The notes beneath the pieces are model-generated. The model was not told where the DNA came from. It searched no databases and worked only from the letters and a program-made list of their open reading frames with translations. Source: Harmonia axyridis (lineage: Eukaryota; Arthropoda; Insecta; Coleoptera; Coccinellidae). Taken from it: a DNA stretch of 64,000 bases. The stretch's first letter is position 1; each line of letters starts with the position of its first letter. Positions 45,590 to 56,554 of the stretch are shown piece by piece. A program made the translations under genes and the position numbers. The stretch is from positions 11,036,001-11,100,000 of the forward strand of contig NC_059503.1 of the NCBI RefSeq assembly GCF_914767665.1, in the 5' to 3' direction.

Positions 45590-45840
45590 AAAAAAACTTG
45601 ACTCAAAAAGTCTCGGACTTAACCAGTAAACACACATTTTTTTTTTAAATTTTGACTTTATTCGTCAACTTTGTCAACTTCAAAAGTGATATATGTGCTC
45701 CTCTAACTTTTCAACACCTTCTCAGTAGGAAGATTAAACTAATAGACTTTGCCTTCGTTATAGCCAAATTCATTTTTCTGGAGCATTCATTTGAGATCTG
45801 TAAAAGTGAGTAATCAGTGAAGATCAGCTATTGAATTGAA
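45590..45840 (-). mobile_element. Small mariner-related relic
   Basis: Similar to 30400-30640 over scattered blocks (AACCAGTAAA, TTGACTTTATTCGTC, AACTTTTCAACACC, ATCAGTGAAGATC). It is the same decayed mariner lineage without usable coding sequence. Confidence 0.4.
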
Positions 45841-46044
45841 CTTAAAACAAATAACGATAAATGTAATATTATTTATAACATTACCACTACATATTTATAT
45901 TTATGGCCTGATGCGCCAAAATTGTGGCTTAGCTCAGAAGAATAATACATTGTAATATGCAAGATAAATGGGAGATTCAAAAATATATAATATAGTTTTA
46001 TGCAGGGTTAGAAGTACTGAACGTTGATGTACTAACTGATAAAG

Positions 46045-46990
46045 AATCTGCAACACCCAGAAGGAGCTGTTTGAATTTTAAATTTTTTTTGGTAAAACAT
46101 AGATAGTATAGCAAGGAGTTAATGATTGAAATTTGGGGGAAAAAACGAAGGGTTAAGGATTTTTTAAATAAATTTGTGAATAATGTGTTTGTCCACCGCG
46201 ATTATCTATAAACTCCCCAACACGTCTTTGCATTGATGCAATAAGATGGTCTATTTCTTCTTGAAGAATACAATACAAAGCTATATGTACTTCATGTCTC
46301 AGAGCCGCCAATGTCTATGGGGGCTGGGGTAAATTTCCAAGCCTTCTACACATGATGTTCCAAACATGCTCTATGGGCGAAAGATCGGGGGATCTGTGCG
46401 GCCATGACAAAATATTCACATGGGTCGCTTCGAAAAAGTTTAAACTAACTCTGGCAACATGAGGTCGGGCAATATCTTGCTGAAATATTGGATTCTCGAG
46501 CCAGGTTAAGGTGAAGGAGAACATATGGTTCTATTATTTCTTGAAGTTAAAGCAGCGCTATCATGTTACCTCGAATAAAAACTAAAGGTGACCTACTTGC
46601 ACGTGCAATAGCACCTCATTCCATAACGCCTACTGTCCAGTGTTCATGACGTTCAACTTCAGACTAAGGTTCACGTCTTTCTCCCCAACGTCGTCTAACC
46701 CTTCGGCCATCATGAACACCCAAGGCGAATCGAAATTCATCAGAAAAGACGACCTGATGCCATTCCACATTCCAATGTTGACGTTCTCTGCACCACTGTA
46801 ATCGTTGTCGGCGATGCTCAACTGTCAGAGGTAACACAAGATGGGGTCGATAATGCTGCATTCCAAAAGACCTAACTAACCCAGTACAATACACAAGTCC
46901 TGGTTTTAAAAGTTCCTCGGAAACTTTCCTAGCAAATTTAGTTCGAAGAGATAACCAATATGAAATGTCTTGGAGGCTGGAACAAAAAAA
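46045..46990 (-). mobile_element. Tc1-like transposon (DD34E), degenerate
   Basis: Minus-strand frames read RQRLQWCRERQHWNVEW, VVFSDEFRFALG (first catalytic Asp) and FQQDIARPHVARVSLNFFEA (second Asp). SPDLSPIEHVWNIMCRRLG follows with the catalytic Glu. Thirty-four residues separate the second Asp from that Glu, as in Tc1-type transposases. The end near 46045 (ATCTGCAACACCCAGAAGG) is typical of this group. Frameshifts make it inactive. Confidence 0.85.
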
Positions 46991-48230
46991 AAGATTTCCA
47001 AATGAAATTTCCTTATGTAGGTACATTCACATATTGCAATATATGTCGTCGGTCTGCATTTAACAATTATTTGTAGAAGTAAATTTCAAGTTAGATTATA
47101 TTTGAAATAACAATTTCAAGTCTCTTGCGAAATTTTGACAGTCAAGTCGGTTTGATTATATCATCTGACGTTCTAAGCCATAGATGAACTAGTTCTAGAT
47201 AAGTTTAGTTTGTTTCTATTCTAAACGTTTCAGTGCTATGACGTCAAATTGCCCTGATTGGCGTTCGCAGTCACATGCTAGTCGATAAGAATTAACACAA
47301 TTTAAATCAAACTTATTGAATTGAAATAAGATACTTAATAAAAATGCTATTTTTATATTTTAAAAACGGCCTTTAAAGTGGAAAACCTAAATTAATTTGG
47401 TTTTTTTATATGACGCAACATACCTATTCGATTCAATACTATACTATATTCAAATTCTAGAAAAAATAAAATGTTAAACAAATTTCCTTCACATCAAGAT
47501 CCACGTCATCACTTCCTATCCGGAAAACCCTTCCACACACATTCCCCAAGAAATTCACTGCACTGCAGTCTCTCCCCCAACTCGAAACCGTCATCGCAAA
47601 TTTCAAACATTGTCTCGAAAACGTCTCTCACTCAACGGTCCCCAGTCTCGTCGTTTTATTGCCAACCGACTGGAGGAAAAATACACAATGTTGTCTGGTG
47701 CAAGGCTCAAACGTAATTAAACACAACACCAGCGTAGGAAGACTTGCCAAATATTCTGTCACACTTGGAGAGACGTTCAACAACTTCCATGAGTTTGGAG
47801 AGTTCTGGTTTTTCGGGTGGCTGCCACGTTCCATCCGAGAAATTGAACTTTTATAAGCTTCATTACACGTCATTGAATGTGGAAGCGGCATGGCTTGCCT
47901 TCATAAATCTTTTTGCTCCTTGCTGAACTTCGTTTCATTGTGTATTGTTGTATGGAGAGGGGAAAGGGTTATTGTTTATTTGGAACTAGTGGTGAAAGAA
48001 ACAATATTGAATTGTTGCAGGGCTCTATAAAATAGGAGTAGGAGTTTTTCTGATCCTAGGAAAAGCCATCTTTCACTTGAGTAAGATTTTCATACAATTA
48101 CCAATTCTTAAAAATTTTTGGCCTCATGTCATATCAGCTAATGTAGTGGCTGGTATCTAAAACCAACAGAAATCACCTTATTAAATCCTTAAATTTTAGA
48201 TTAGTTGCCCAATCCCATAAATGGGCAAAT
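46991..48230. other. Intronic, no recognised gene
   Basis: A GC-richer patch at 47.5-47.9 kb is open on both strands for 60-90 codons, without family resemblance. Confidence 0.3.
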
Positions 48231-49170
48231 AAAGGGTGTTTTTTTTAGAGCTATAGAACTATAAATTGCAATAAAACAACGATGGATTATTCGATTGACA
48301 TGAATTTTATTTATCCGCAAGATAATCTTGTGGCATTACATTTTAAATATGATTTCTGGCATATGACCGCCACGGCTGGCTCGGATGTAGTCCAATCTGG
48401 ACGTCCAATTTTCGATGACTTTTTCCAACATTTGTGGCCGTATATCGGCAATAACACGGCGAATGTTGTCTTCCAAATGGTCAAGGGTTTGTGGCTTATC
48501 CGCATAGACCAATGACTTAACATAGCCCCACAGAAAGTAGTCTAGCGGTGCTAAATCACAAGATCTTGGAGGCCAAGTCATAGATCTAAAACGTGAAATT
48601 AGGCGGTCACCAAACGTGTATTTCAATATATCGATTGTGGGACGAGCTGTGTGACATGTTGCGCCGTCTTGTTGGAACCACAGCTCCTGGACATCATGGT
48701 TGTTCAATTCAGGAATGAAAAAGTTAGTAATCATGGCTCTATACCGATCACCATTGACTGTAACGTTCTGGCCATCATCGTTTTCGAAGAAGTACGGACC
48801 AATGATTCCACCAGCCCATAAAGCGCACCAAACAGTCAGTTTTTCTGGATGTAACGGTGTTTCGACATACACTTGAGGATTAGCTTCACTCCAAATGCGG
48901 CAGTTTCGTTTGTTGACGTAGCCATTCAACCAGAAGTGCGCTTCATCGCTAAACAAAATTAAATGGACGTAGTGCGCGATACGTAATCTGCACAGAACCA
49001 TTATTTTCGAAATGAAATTGCACTATTTGCAAGCGTTGTTCAGGCGTGAATCTATTCATGATGAATTGCCAAACCAAACTGAGAATAAATCACTTGACAG
49101 CTGTTAAATCGGTTGCCATCTTGAACAGTAATGCCGACTTAAAGTTATATACTTCGAAAAAAAAAACCCG
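48231..49170 (-). mobile_element. rosa-like (DD41D) element, internally deleted, copy 4 (best preserved)
   Basis: The minus frame 49001-48336 is open for 221 residues. It covers ILFSDEAHFWLNGYVNKRNC, EKLTVWCALWAGGIIGPYFF, ELWFQQDGATCHTARPTIDI, LAPLDYFLWGYVKSLVYADK and the C-terminus HMPEIIFKM. Counting from the Asp of QDGA to the Asp of PLDY gives 41 residues between them, hence DD41D, the signature of the rosa group of Tc1/mariner elements. The N-terminal half is removed by the same deletion as in copies 1 and 2, so it has catalytic residues but no intact DNA-binding domain. Ends are AAAGGGTGTTTTTTTTAGAG and a degenerate right end. Confidence 0.9.
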
Positions 49171-49923
49171 TTAGTTCAAAGAGGACTGTTGAAATGTCAA
49201 ATTTCAATCATTGGCAGCTATTTATAACCACATATAAGAAATGTGGTTTCACATGTGGCTGAATATATTGACTTCGCTTAAATTTTTTTGAATCTAATGT
49301 ACAAACATTCAACATTCAGTCTCGCTACAAAAAGTCACACTTTTACCAATAAAGCAGTATTTGACACCCTAACAAATTGTTAATGTTTCTCCAGAACACT
49401 TTTCCAGCCAGACGCCTCAGAAAATTCACAATATGTAATAAGACCATCTTGACCGTAACCCTTTTTCGAGAAAATTATATCCAACCGACGAAAATCAACA
49501 AATATTCAGACATCCTTGAAAAAAGACACGTAGAGAAGAGATATGAAGTGGACCCTAAAGGATATATCTGAGACTTTCTGTTAGGCAGCCTCTTGTTCGT
49601 ATCCTTGAGACAACGCTAGAAATTCGTGATGATGGTCGTCGGGAGGAAGACTGCACTGCAGCAGAATTTGAGGGGAACCTTAAGAGGAGGAAAGGATGCG
49701 TGAACGCAGGATGGAACATATTTCACAACTTGTCTGCTGTATACACACTTTGCGCCTGATTTATAAACGTTGCCTGAGACTTTGTAGCCATGTTAAATTA
49801 ATACGTGCTTTCTTCTCTAATGTGATTATTATTTAGGAGTCGTTATTACTGTACTCTCCTTCTCTTCGAATCAACCGTGTTTCATCTTCATTATATAGCG
49901 GTGAATTCATTGAAATATGTACA

Positions 49924-50782
49924 ATGGACTAGTTTTCATTTTTTTGTTAAGGATTAATTCAAGTAAAATGAAACAAAAATGTGGAAGAATCATTTAAATA
50001 TCTCTAGAAATGAAAAAGTTATGGGACTTTGAAGTTGCGCTTGGAAGAATAATTTCATAGTCTAGTGTGTGACGTCACGCCACTTACACGAGGCGACTGG
50101 TATTCGCAGAGTGCTCACGAATTCATTGGTTTACAATCAATTGTGCCGTTCGTGTCGTGTTTTGTTCGTTACACGATGGCTGAAATAAAAAAAAATACTA
50201 CAAATATTGTATTGTGCCTATGTGTGCAAGCACCCCAATAAATTGTTTTTTCATGTACCAAATGACATGAATCAAAGGAAGAAGTGGTGCAAATTAATGT
50301 GGCGTGACTTAATTGGACCTAAAACTTCTCATATGTGTGTGAAGATCATTTTGATGTAAGTACCTATCAGTACTAGCTGTCTATTTCTGATAATAAAAAT
50401 ACTAAGGTGTAAGTTGGTTTGAAATAAGTTATTGAGTAAAAATAACTTTGTCCTTTCACGAAGCCTTCTTCCATTATGGTGACATAAAAACAAAACTCGA
50501 GTTAAAACTACACTGTACAACTACAAACGGCGCGAGAGCCTTGGCGCGGCTGAGTATTTAAACGTAATTTATGGTGTAGCGATCACAGGCAAGTGGCGTG
50601 ACGTCATAGACGAGTCGGAGACCAAAGACGTTCCGCGCTTACATACGTAAATTTAAATAATCTATTTCTCAGTCATTTATTGATGGATTTTCAAAATGTT
50701 TTCACTGATTTATCAGTTTTGCTCTATATTTTAATTCTATCGTGTCGAATATAGTATTATCAACATCACTAAACTAGTCCAT
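49924..50782 (+). mobile_element. 859-bp element with 12-bp TIRs, 8-bp TSD and a THAP exon (P-like)
   Basis: Perfect 12-bp inverted ends, ATGGACTAGTTT on the left and AAACTAGTCCAT on the right, are flanked by TATGTACA (49916-49923) and TATGTCCA (50783-50790), an 8-bp duplication with one mismatch. A second inverted pair lies inside: TGACGTCACGCCACTT at 50070-50085 and its complement at 50591-50606. The enclosed THAP zinc-finger remnant plus the 8-bp duplication points to the P-element superfamily, whose transposases begin with a THAP domain. The catalytic part is missing, so this would be a deleted, non-autonomous copy. Confidence 0.65.
50170..50358 (+). pseudogene. THAP-domain exon remnant, frameshifted
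   Basis: Across three frames the strand reads YKYCIVPMCAS, then FFHVPNDMNQRKKWCKLMWR, then CEDHFD, followed directly by GTAAGT (a consensus donor at 50357). This follows the THAP finger (C-x2-4-C, F..HVP, KKW, C-x2-H) in order and spacing. At least two small indels break it. An ATG (MAEIKKNTTNIV) occurs just upstream at 50176. Confidence 0.65.
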
Positions 50783-51854
50783 TATGTCCACTTCTTTGAC
50801 CACAATTATCCAGAGAAGCTGAGAATGATTCTCAACGAAAATGCTCGACGCACGGATGACGAATTCCTTCACAAATAAACTATTAGCTTATCTCTCTTGT
50901 TGAACATCTTTAGACAGTTGGGAAATCTCATTAGCAATTATTAATGAACCATAATATTTTTTATTTAGTCCATTTTCTTCTCTATATGTTGAACAATATC
51001 TACTCAAGGTTTGGAATATATTTCATCTAGATGTATCAGTATATAACTTTATGAATTCAGAGTATGATTTATTGCTTCCTGTATTAAAAAGTGTGAAAAT
51101 TGAAGGTTATTCATATCCTTTCACAGTATGAATAAAAACTAACCTTTCTACCTGAAAATAATGAACTGATAATATTTTTATGAGTTTTTGAACATGGATG
51201 GGGATACTAAACTAGCTGAGCTTAATGCTCACCCTCTTTCCCTATTCCGTGTCCTTTACATTATCTTTCATCTTATCAATATTTCAGTAGAAAGCGAAAA
51301 AATGGCTAACCCTCGCTCTAAATGATTCAGTGGAATCGATGGCATACAGGGGCATTGTTACAGAAGTTGAATGTGAAGAGAGCCGAGCTATTGATTTTTC
51401 TACATGACTGATTTCATCTGATGAGTGATCAAATACAAATGTTCGCTCGAAGGAAAATCAATAGGTCAAATATTATGTAAATACATTAATTTATTTTGGA
51501 GAGATGTAATGAACCGATAATTAATTAGAGGCTATCTAGTCATCCTTGCCATGAACACACATTCCCAGTGAAGGGTCATGACATGAGATGAACGGCCTAG
51601 GAGTTATCCAGAGCAATGCCTTTGTTTCTGGTAATGCTCTCTATTCATTTATTTATTTCCATATAATAACAGGCGAGAATAAACCTTCAAGATTCATGAT
51701 CTGAAGACTAATATGAAAATCTTGCACAAACACAAAAAGTAAAGACGATAGCCCATTAATACGTAAATCAACGATAGGTTATAGAAGTTTATGAAAATAT
51801 TTACCGAACTGGAAGTGACAAAAAACTCCACCTACTTTGAAAGAAAAGAAGTAG

Positions 51855-52410
51855 GAGGGGAAGAAGAAGAAGGAGGAGAAGAAGGAGGAGAAGAAGAAGG
51901 AGGAGAAGAAGAAGGAGGAAAAGAAGAAGGAGGAGAAGAAGAAGGAGGAGAAGAAGAAGGAGGAGAAGAAGAAGGAGGAGAAGAAGAAGGAGGAGAAGAA
52001 GAAGGAGGAGAAGAAGAAGGAGGAGAAGAAGAAGGAGGAGAAGAAGAAGGAGGAGAAGAAGAAGGAGGAGAAGAAGAAGGAGGAGAAGAAGAAGGAGGAG
52101 AAGAAGAAGGAGGAGAAGAAGAAGGAGGAGAAGAAGAAGGAGGAGAAGAAGAAGGAGGAGAAGAAGAAGGAGGAGAAGAAGAAGGAGGAGAAGAAGGAGG
52201 AAAAGAAGGAGGAAAAGAAGGAGGAAAAGAAGGAGGAAAAGAAGGAGGAAAAGAAGGAGGAAAAGAAGGAGGAAAAGAAGGAGGAAAAGAAGGAGGAAAA
52301 GAAGGAGGAAAAGAAGGAGGAAAAGAAGGAGGAAAAGAAGGAGGAAAAGAAGGAGGAAAAGAAGGAGGAAAAGAAGGAGGAAAAGAAGGAGGAAGAGAAG
52401 GAGGAAACGA
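51855..52410 (+). repeat. Pure polypurine minisatellite (15-bp then 12-bp units)
   Basis: More than 500 bp contain only A and G on the plus strand. The first part repeats a 15-bp unit (GAAGAAGAAGGAGGA) about twenty times. From about 52195 it changes abruptly to a 12-bp unit (AAAGAAGGAGGA) repeated about seventeen times. Both strands are open over the array because the unit lengths are multiples of three. The resulting Glu/Gly and Ser/Phe frames are artefacts of composition, not genes. Confidence 0.95.
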
Positions 52411-53015
52411 TTGATGAAGAGAACAATTAGATAAATATGTTGTAATATAAAGCCACCTCCTTCATTTTATGTGCAAACCAAATTGAATTCCTATCGGATA
52501 TTCATACTCTATCCATCAAGCTTGAAACCACGAAAAGACAGAATAATTGGAGACTAATTGCAACCCTCCCGTCTACTTGAACTTGTTGATATAATTCCTA
52601 AAAACTAGCGTAGACTTGTAGAGAGTGAATCGTGATAAAATCGGGCGATAATTGGCGCAAAATCGGGACGTATCGGGGGCAGGACGGTACTGGGGGAGGT
52701 CGGCAGACGAATCAATAAGTAATTATGGGATCGTTTGGCATTCACAGTGTCGCGGGGTTCCAGGTAAGCTGGGATCCGGGATATTCTCGCCGAATACAAA
52801 GACTATATTTGCATTTGCTGCGGTCTCGTCAATTGCATTGGGGTTTCTAGTTGGCGGAGAGCCCGTCGCGCCCCCTCCCTAGTCGATTCTGAGAGCAGAT
52901 CTCGCTGTGAATGCAACAGAATGCGATAGAGGAAGGCTGTTTTCTTTCTATGATGCCCACTGTGTGGGGTTTTGTACAGGGACACGAGTGGGAATCTATG
53001 GTGCGTTTGCATAGG

Positions 53016-53080
53016 AATGAGGAAAGCGCTGACGCGAAGTAAGGAGCTTTTGAGTGCTTGTTCATTCATGCGCCCATTGT
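53016..53080 (+). repeat. Dispersed 64-bp repeat, copy B
   Basis: AATGAGGAAAGCGCTGAC...AGGAGCTTTTGAGTGCT pairs with 41038-41101. It ends about 20 bp before the inverted-repeat arm at 53103. Confidence 0.5.
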
Positions 53081-53102
53081 ACTCTTTTAGACTTATACCT
53101 AT

Positions 53103-53225
53103 GCGATAAAGGCAGAAACATACTACAGTCGACGCGACGAATTGCTTGCTAGACAAGATCGACGCGTCAATTCGCTTTTGTAAGCATACCAGTTCGCTTA
53201 GCGCTACAGAGTAAAAATAATAATT
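53103..53225 (+). repeat. Inverted-repeat arm, left
   Basis: About 120 bp matches 55340-55453 in reverse complement. Shared blocks are CGATAAAGG, AACATACTACA, TCGACGCGTCAATTC, CTTTTGT, ACCAGTTCG and TACAGAGT. The arm contains two near-copies of CGACGCG(A/T)C(G/A)AATT. The arms are 2.1 kb apart. They could be the ends of one element or two copies of one small element in opposite orientation. Confidence 0.6.
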
Positions 53226-53689
53226 ATAGATATAGATTATTCAAATAATTGCGAGTACACAAGAATCAGTACTCTAGTTCTTCTTGAGAGTTTGCTGAAA
53301 AGTTAGAAGCGGCAGTAGTGATGTAACTATAAATATATATTCTTTTAAGATAGAGCAATACAAACAATTATCAATTTCAAACAACAAAGCATGTGTAGAT
53401 GTAATCTCAGTATTAGTAGAGAAAATGTAAACGGGGTATCATATATACGTATGATACAAGAGCACAGATAAAAATCTCAGCAAAAACTCTACCCGCATAG
53501 TTGCAGTGACTGGTTTGTGTATTTGTTTACAGAATAAGCAGATATATTTATATTGAAGGGCTTCCTCTTCATTCAAACAAAATCTTCTCCATTCTTTCTC
53601 TTCACCAACGGTTGAAAACTTCATAATTTAATTTGAAAAAAAAAAGAAAATAACCAGATAGGAGTAAAAAATGTCAGTCTTCATTACAT

Positions 53690-54075
53690 TGATTTGAAGT
53701 TAGCGACCCATTTTAAAAAAGAATCTGAACCTGAATGGAGAGCTTGGAAACCACCATGAAATTTATGAACTGGACAAGTATTCACCAAGTGATCAATGGT
53801 TTTTTCTACACCACACTCACATAGTGGGCTTTCAATAGAATGCCATTAGAAGAGCATACTATTGCAACGACCATGACCAGTCCTAAGTCGATTTAAAATA
53901 CACCAAATTTTCCTAGGAAGATTAAAACCTGGAACTTTCTCTGCAGAATCAACGATTTGACTTTTGTTGAAGACATTACAAGAATTCCATTCCGAATGGC
54001 AAATTTCCTTGTCACTTTCATTAGATTGAAAGAAGGTATTATTCCATAAAAGTTTGGGTGACTTTAATCAGGCAG
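53690..54075 (-). mobile_element. LINE relic, 3' part of ORF2
   Basis: The minus strand reads CHSEWNSCNVFNKSQIVD, LNRLRTGHGRCNSMLF, then SIESPLCECGVEKTIDHLV and CPVHKF. The NR-R-TG-G-C block followed by the CxC...HL...CP tail is typical of the C-terminus of RNase H-bearing or CR1/Jockey-type LINE proteins. One stop interrupts it. It lies between the inverted-repeat arms. Confidence 0.65.
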
Positions 54076-55339
54076 TTCTAGTATCTGGGAGACCAGATAC
54101 AATTGGAAATAATAAGTGATATCATTACAATGTCCCCACAGGAATATTCGGTACACGAAACATTTCGGAAAAAGAGAAATGTGGCGGATTCCATACTTCT
54201 TGCAAATTATTATGGAATACAGAGATTGCCGATAGATTTCTCATGTATTTCATCTGTATGCTTCGAAATTAACGTGCGAATGACCTCGAAAAATCGACGA
54301 AAATCTGTATATGCCAGATTTTCCGATAGCCGACAGTAGCCCTCAAGTTGTGCTAGTATGTTCTCTTATAGGAAACTTATGGTAGAAGACAGTTACCCAC
54401 AGCTATTGCTATTGTTGTCTTCAGAAGTATTTAGTAAATTCAGAACTCGGAAAATATACTGTGTGGAAGAATCAATGTGGTACTCTGATTTATCAGAAAA
54501 AAAAATTTTAATCTCCCCTGTCCATATTTTGTTGGAATGTGTGGAACCTTTGAATCCAAATGTAAAATTCTGTGGAGGTGTTCAACATTTTTTTCTTGTA
54601 CGCTCCCAAAGATTTATCATAATAAATACTAAACCAATAATTATTGAAACAGCCTTTATTATTCAACTCCACAGAAATATGGTTAAGCGGATATACGAAA
54701 TTTATTCCTTCCGCTAAGGGGATCTGTCAGGAGAGGGAACTGCGCTAGAAGAACAGGGGTACAAAACTGGCGAATGGAATAAAAACTACCACGATCACCC
54801 CCAACGTACACTATATCGCGAAATTATGGCCGCCTTTCGCATTTGCATACATAAAAACCTTCCAGGGCCCACGAGTATTGGATGAACAAGAAAAATGGAT
54901 GGAAACGACAGTCGAAGTTTTTGTTCTCCCGGCGACTTTATTAAAATTTTAAAAGGGTCGGAATTCTCGAATCATTGTGCGAATAAAACGGCGAAAAAAG
55001 TATTTCCGAAATGGAGTGATTTATTTCCATACTTTTTTTTTGATGGAATGTTTTGAAATGGGTCAGAACTACCAAGTGTATGGGTTCTAAATTCATTTTC
55101 ATTCTAATCTTCAGAGGGAACACCACTACGTACCGACTCAGTAACCTATTCAATACCTAGACTTTTCAAATAATTTCCCTAGATATTAATTTACATTGTA
55201 GTATTTCAATATTTTTAAATTGCGAATGAAAAAAAGTTATTATTATGGTAACTTTTCGTTTTTCGCCAAAAAATTGATGATGTGGAATTCCTACAAAGCA
55301 CTGATGATTAACATAATTAATATTTCAACTCTGTACCTC

Positions 55340-55453
55340 GAAACGAACTGGTGTGGTCACAAAAGTGAATTGACGCGTCGACTGCATGCACTCAAGGCCA
55401 ATCGACATGTCTAACTGCATTTTGTCGAATGTAGTATGTTTTTTCCTTTATCG
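55340..55453 (-). repeat. Inverted-repeat arm, right
   Basis: Reverse-complement partner of 53103-53225; see that entry for the shared blocks. Confidence 0.6.
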
Positions 55454-56074
55454 TTTGAATTTATTCTCAGATCAGTATTAGAAAATTATATACATTTTGT
55501 GGCGTATAAGCGATTTTGGGGTATCGCGATTTCGTGGGGATTATTGAAACACTGATGGACGACAGACGAGAACTTTATTTTGGTACAGCACTTGAAAACA
55601 TCCTTGAACACTCTACTTACTCAACTGGTCATCACCTCGTAACTTACTTCACTGAACCCTCCTCTTTCCCGTTTTATACCTGGGTTACAAACATAAAATC
55701 ATATTGTACCCCATATTTCATCTTCCTTTTCTTATTCTCTAAGTTGTAAGCCTGCGCAATGTTATCTTGGTGCCTGGACGCTAATTAGGGTAGGGGTACA
55801 GTAGTACCACGAAAAACCATTGTTACAATAATGCAGGTACATTTATAGTAGGCAGACATTATGTCTAATTGCTTTTTTTCGCCACACGATCAACGAGACT
55901 AGCTTCTTCCTTTTACTCTTGCCCTTAAAATAAAATGACAAGAATATTTTGTTAATAAATTGTATCCTTTATACAACTTATGCAGATGAAAATTTCGTGA
56001 CTTTGTCATTATTTCTGGAATGTTGAGCTGGAAATGGTCAGTGATGGCGAATCCTTTGTTGAATTGAATATTTT

Positions 56075-56425
56075 TCATCCTTCTAGCCGCCCAAGGTACT
56101 CGAAAATACCCAATATATCCATGACAACAGATCCAACCGAAATAGAAATCTGAGTATAGATGTAAAACAGCAAAATTTCGCGAAGCGTTCTTCCAGCTCT
56201 CCTCTTCCTACCAGCATAAAACATTAGGACAAAATGAATCGTTGTGTACCATAACATCGCCCAAACAATGTAATCGTCCCTATTGTTGCACTTCCCTGCA
56301 ATCGATGGCTTGCAGGAAGAAAAGGACTCGCTTTCGAACGATCGTTTTCTCACAATGCTTTCCAGCTTTAATTCCAGACGTCGCGAAGAAGATGTAAAGT
56401 AACTTTTCCAAGTTTGCGCACTCAT
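56075..56425 (-). CDS. Candidate nested gene: 116-residue protein with two membrane segments, unidentified
   Basis: ATG at 56425 follows an in-frame TAA immediately, so the ORF is complete as drawn. The N-terminal half is polar (MSAQTWKSYFTSSSRRLELK). Two hydrophobic stretches follow, YIVWAMLWYTTIHFVLMFYA (residues ~53-72) and LREILLFYIYTQISIS plus VGSVVMDILGIF (~81-108), separated by a basic loop GRKRRAGR. A TATAAAT motif lies 123 bp upstream. It is antisense within the presumed CELF/Bruno intron. No family is recognised. The alternative is a chance ORF or an exon of a larger gene. Confidence 0.4.
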   Translation of the reverse strand: MSAQTWKSYFTSSSRRLELKLESIVRKRSFESESFSSCKPSIAGKCNNRDDYIVWAMLWYTTIHFVLMFYAGRKRRAGRTLREILLFYIYTQISISVGSVVMDILGIFEYLGRLEG

Positions 56426-56547
56426 TTACGTGTGCTGAGAACGCTTCTTTGGACAATTACCGAAATTAAATTTACCTTAGTTCAGCTGCCGTAGGCAGCC
56501 ATCTGAAAATGCTTTCAGGAATGTGGAAAGTTTCCCTATTCCTCTGG

Positions 56548-56554
56548 ATTTATA
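56548..56554 (-). promoter_or_regulatory. TATA-like box upstream of the 116-codon ORF
   Basis: TATAAAT on the minus strand is followed by an untranslated stretch of under 100 bp before the ATG at 56425. Spacing suits a TATA promoter, but in A+T-rich DNA such motifs arise often. Confidence 0.25.

Noticed and set aside
51779..52426. Long Glu/Gly/Lys-rich ORF (+) and Ser/Phe-rich ORF (-)
   Set aside because: Both are produced by the polypurine tandem array, whose unit lengths are multiples of three. No unique protein sequence is present.
52803..53156. 117-codon minus-strand ORF
   Set aside because: It runs through the dispersed repeat and into an inverted-repeat arm, and its composition looks random. 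It is probably chance.
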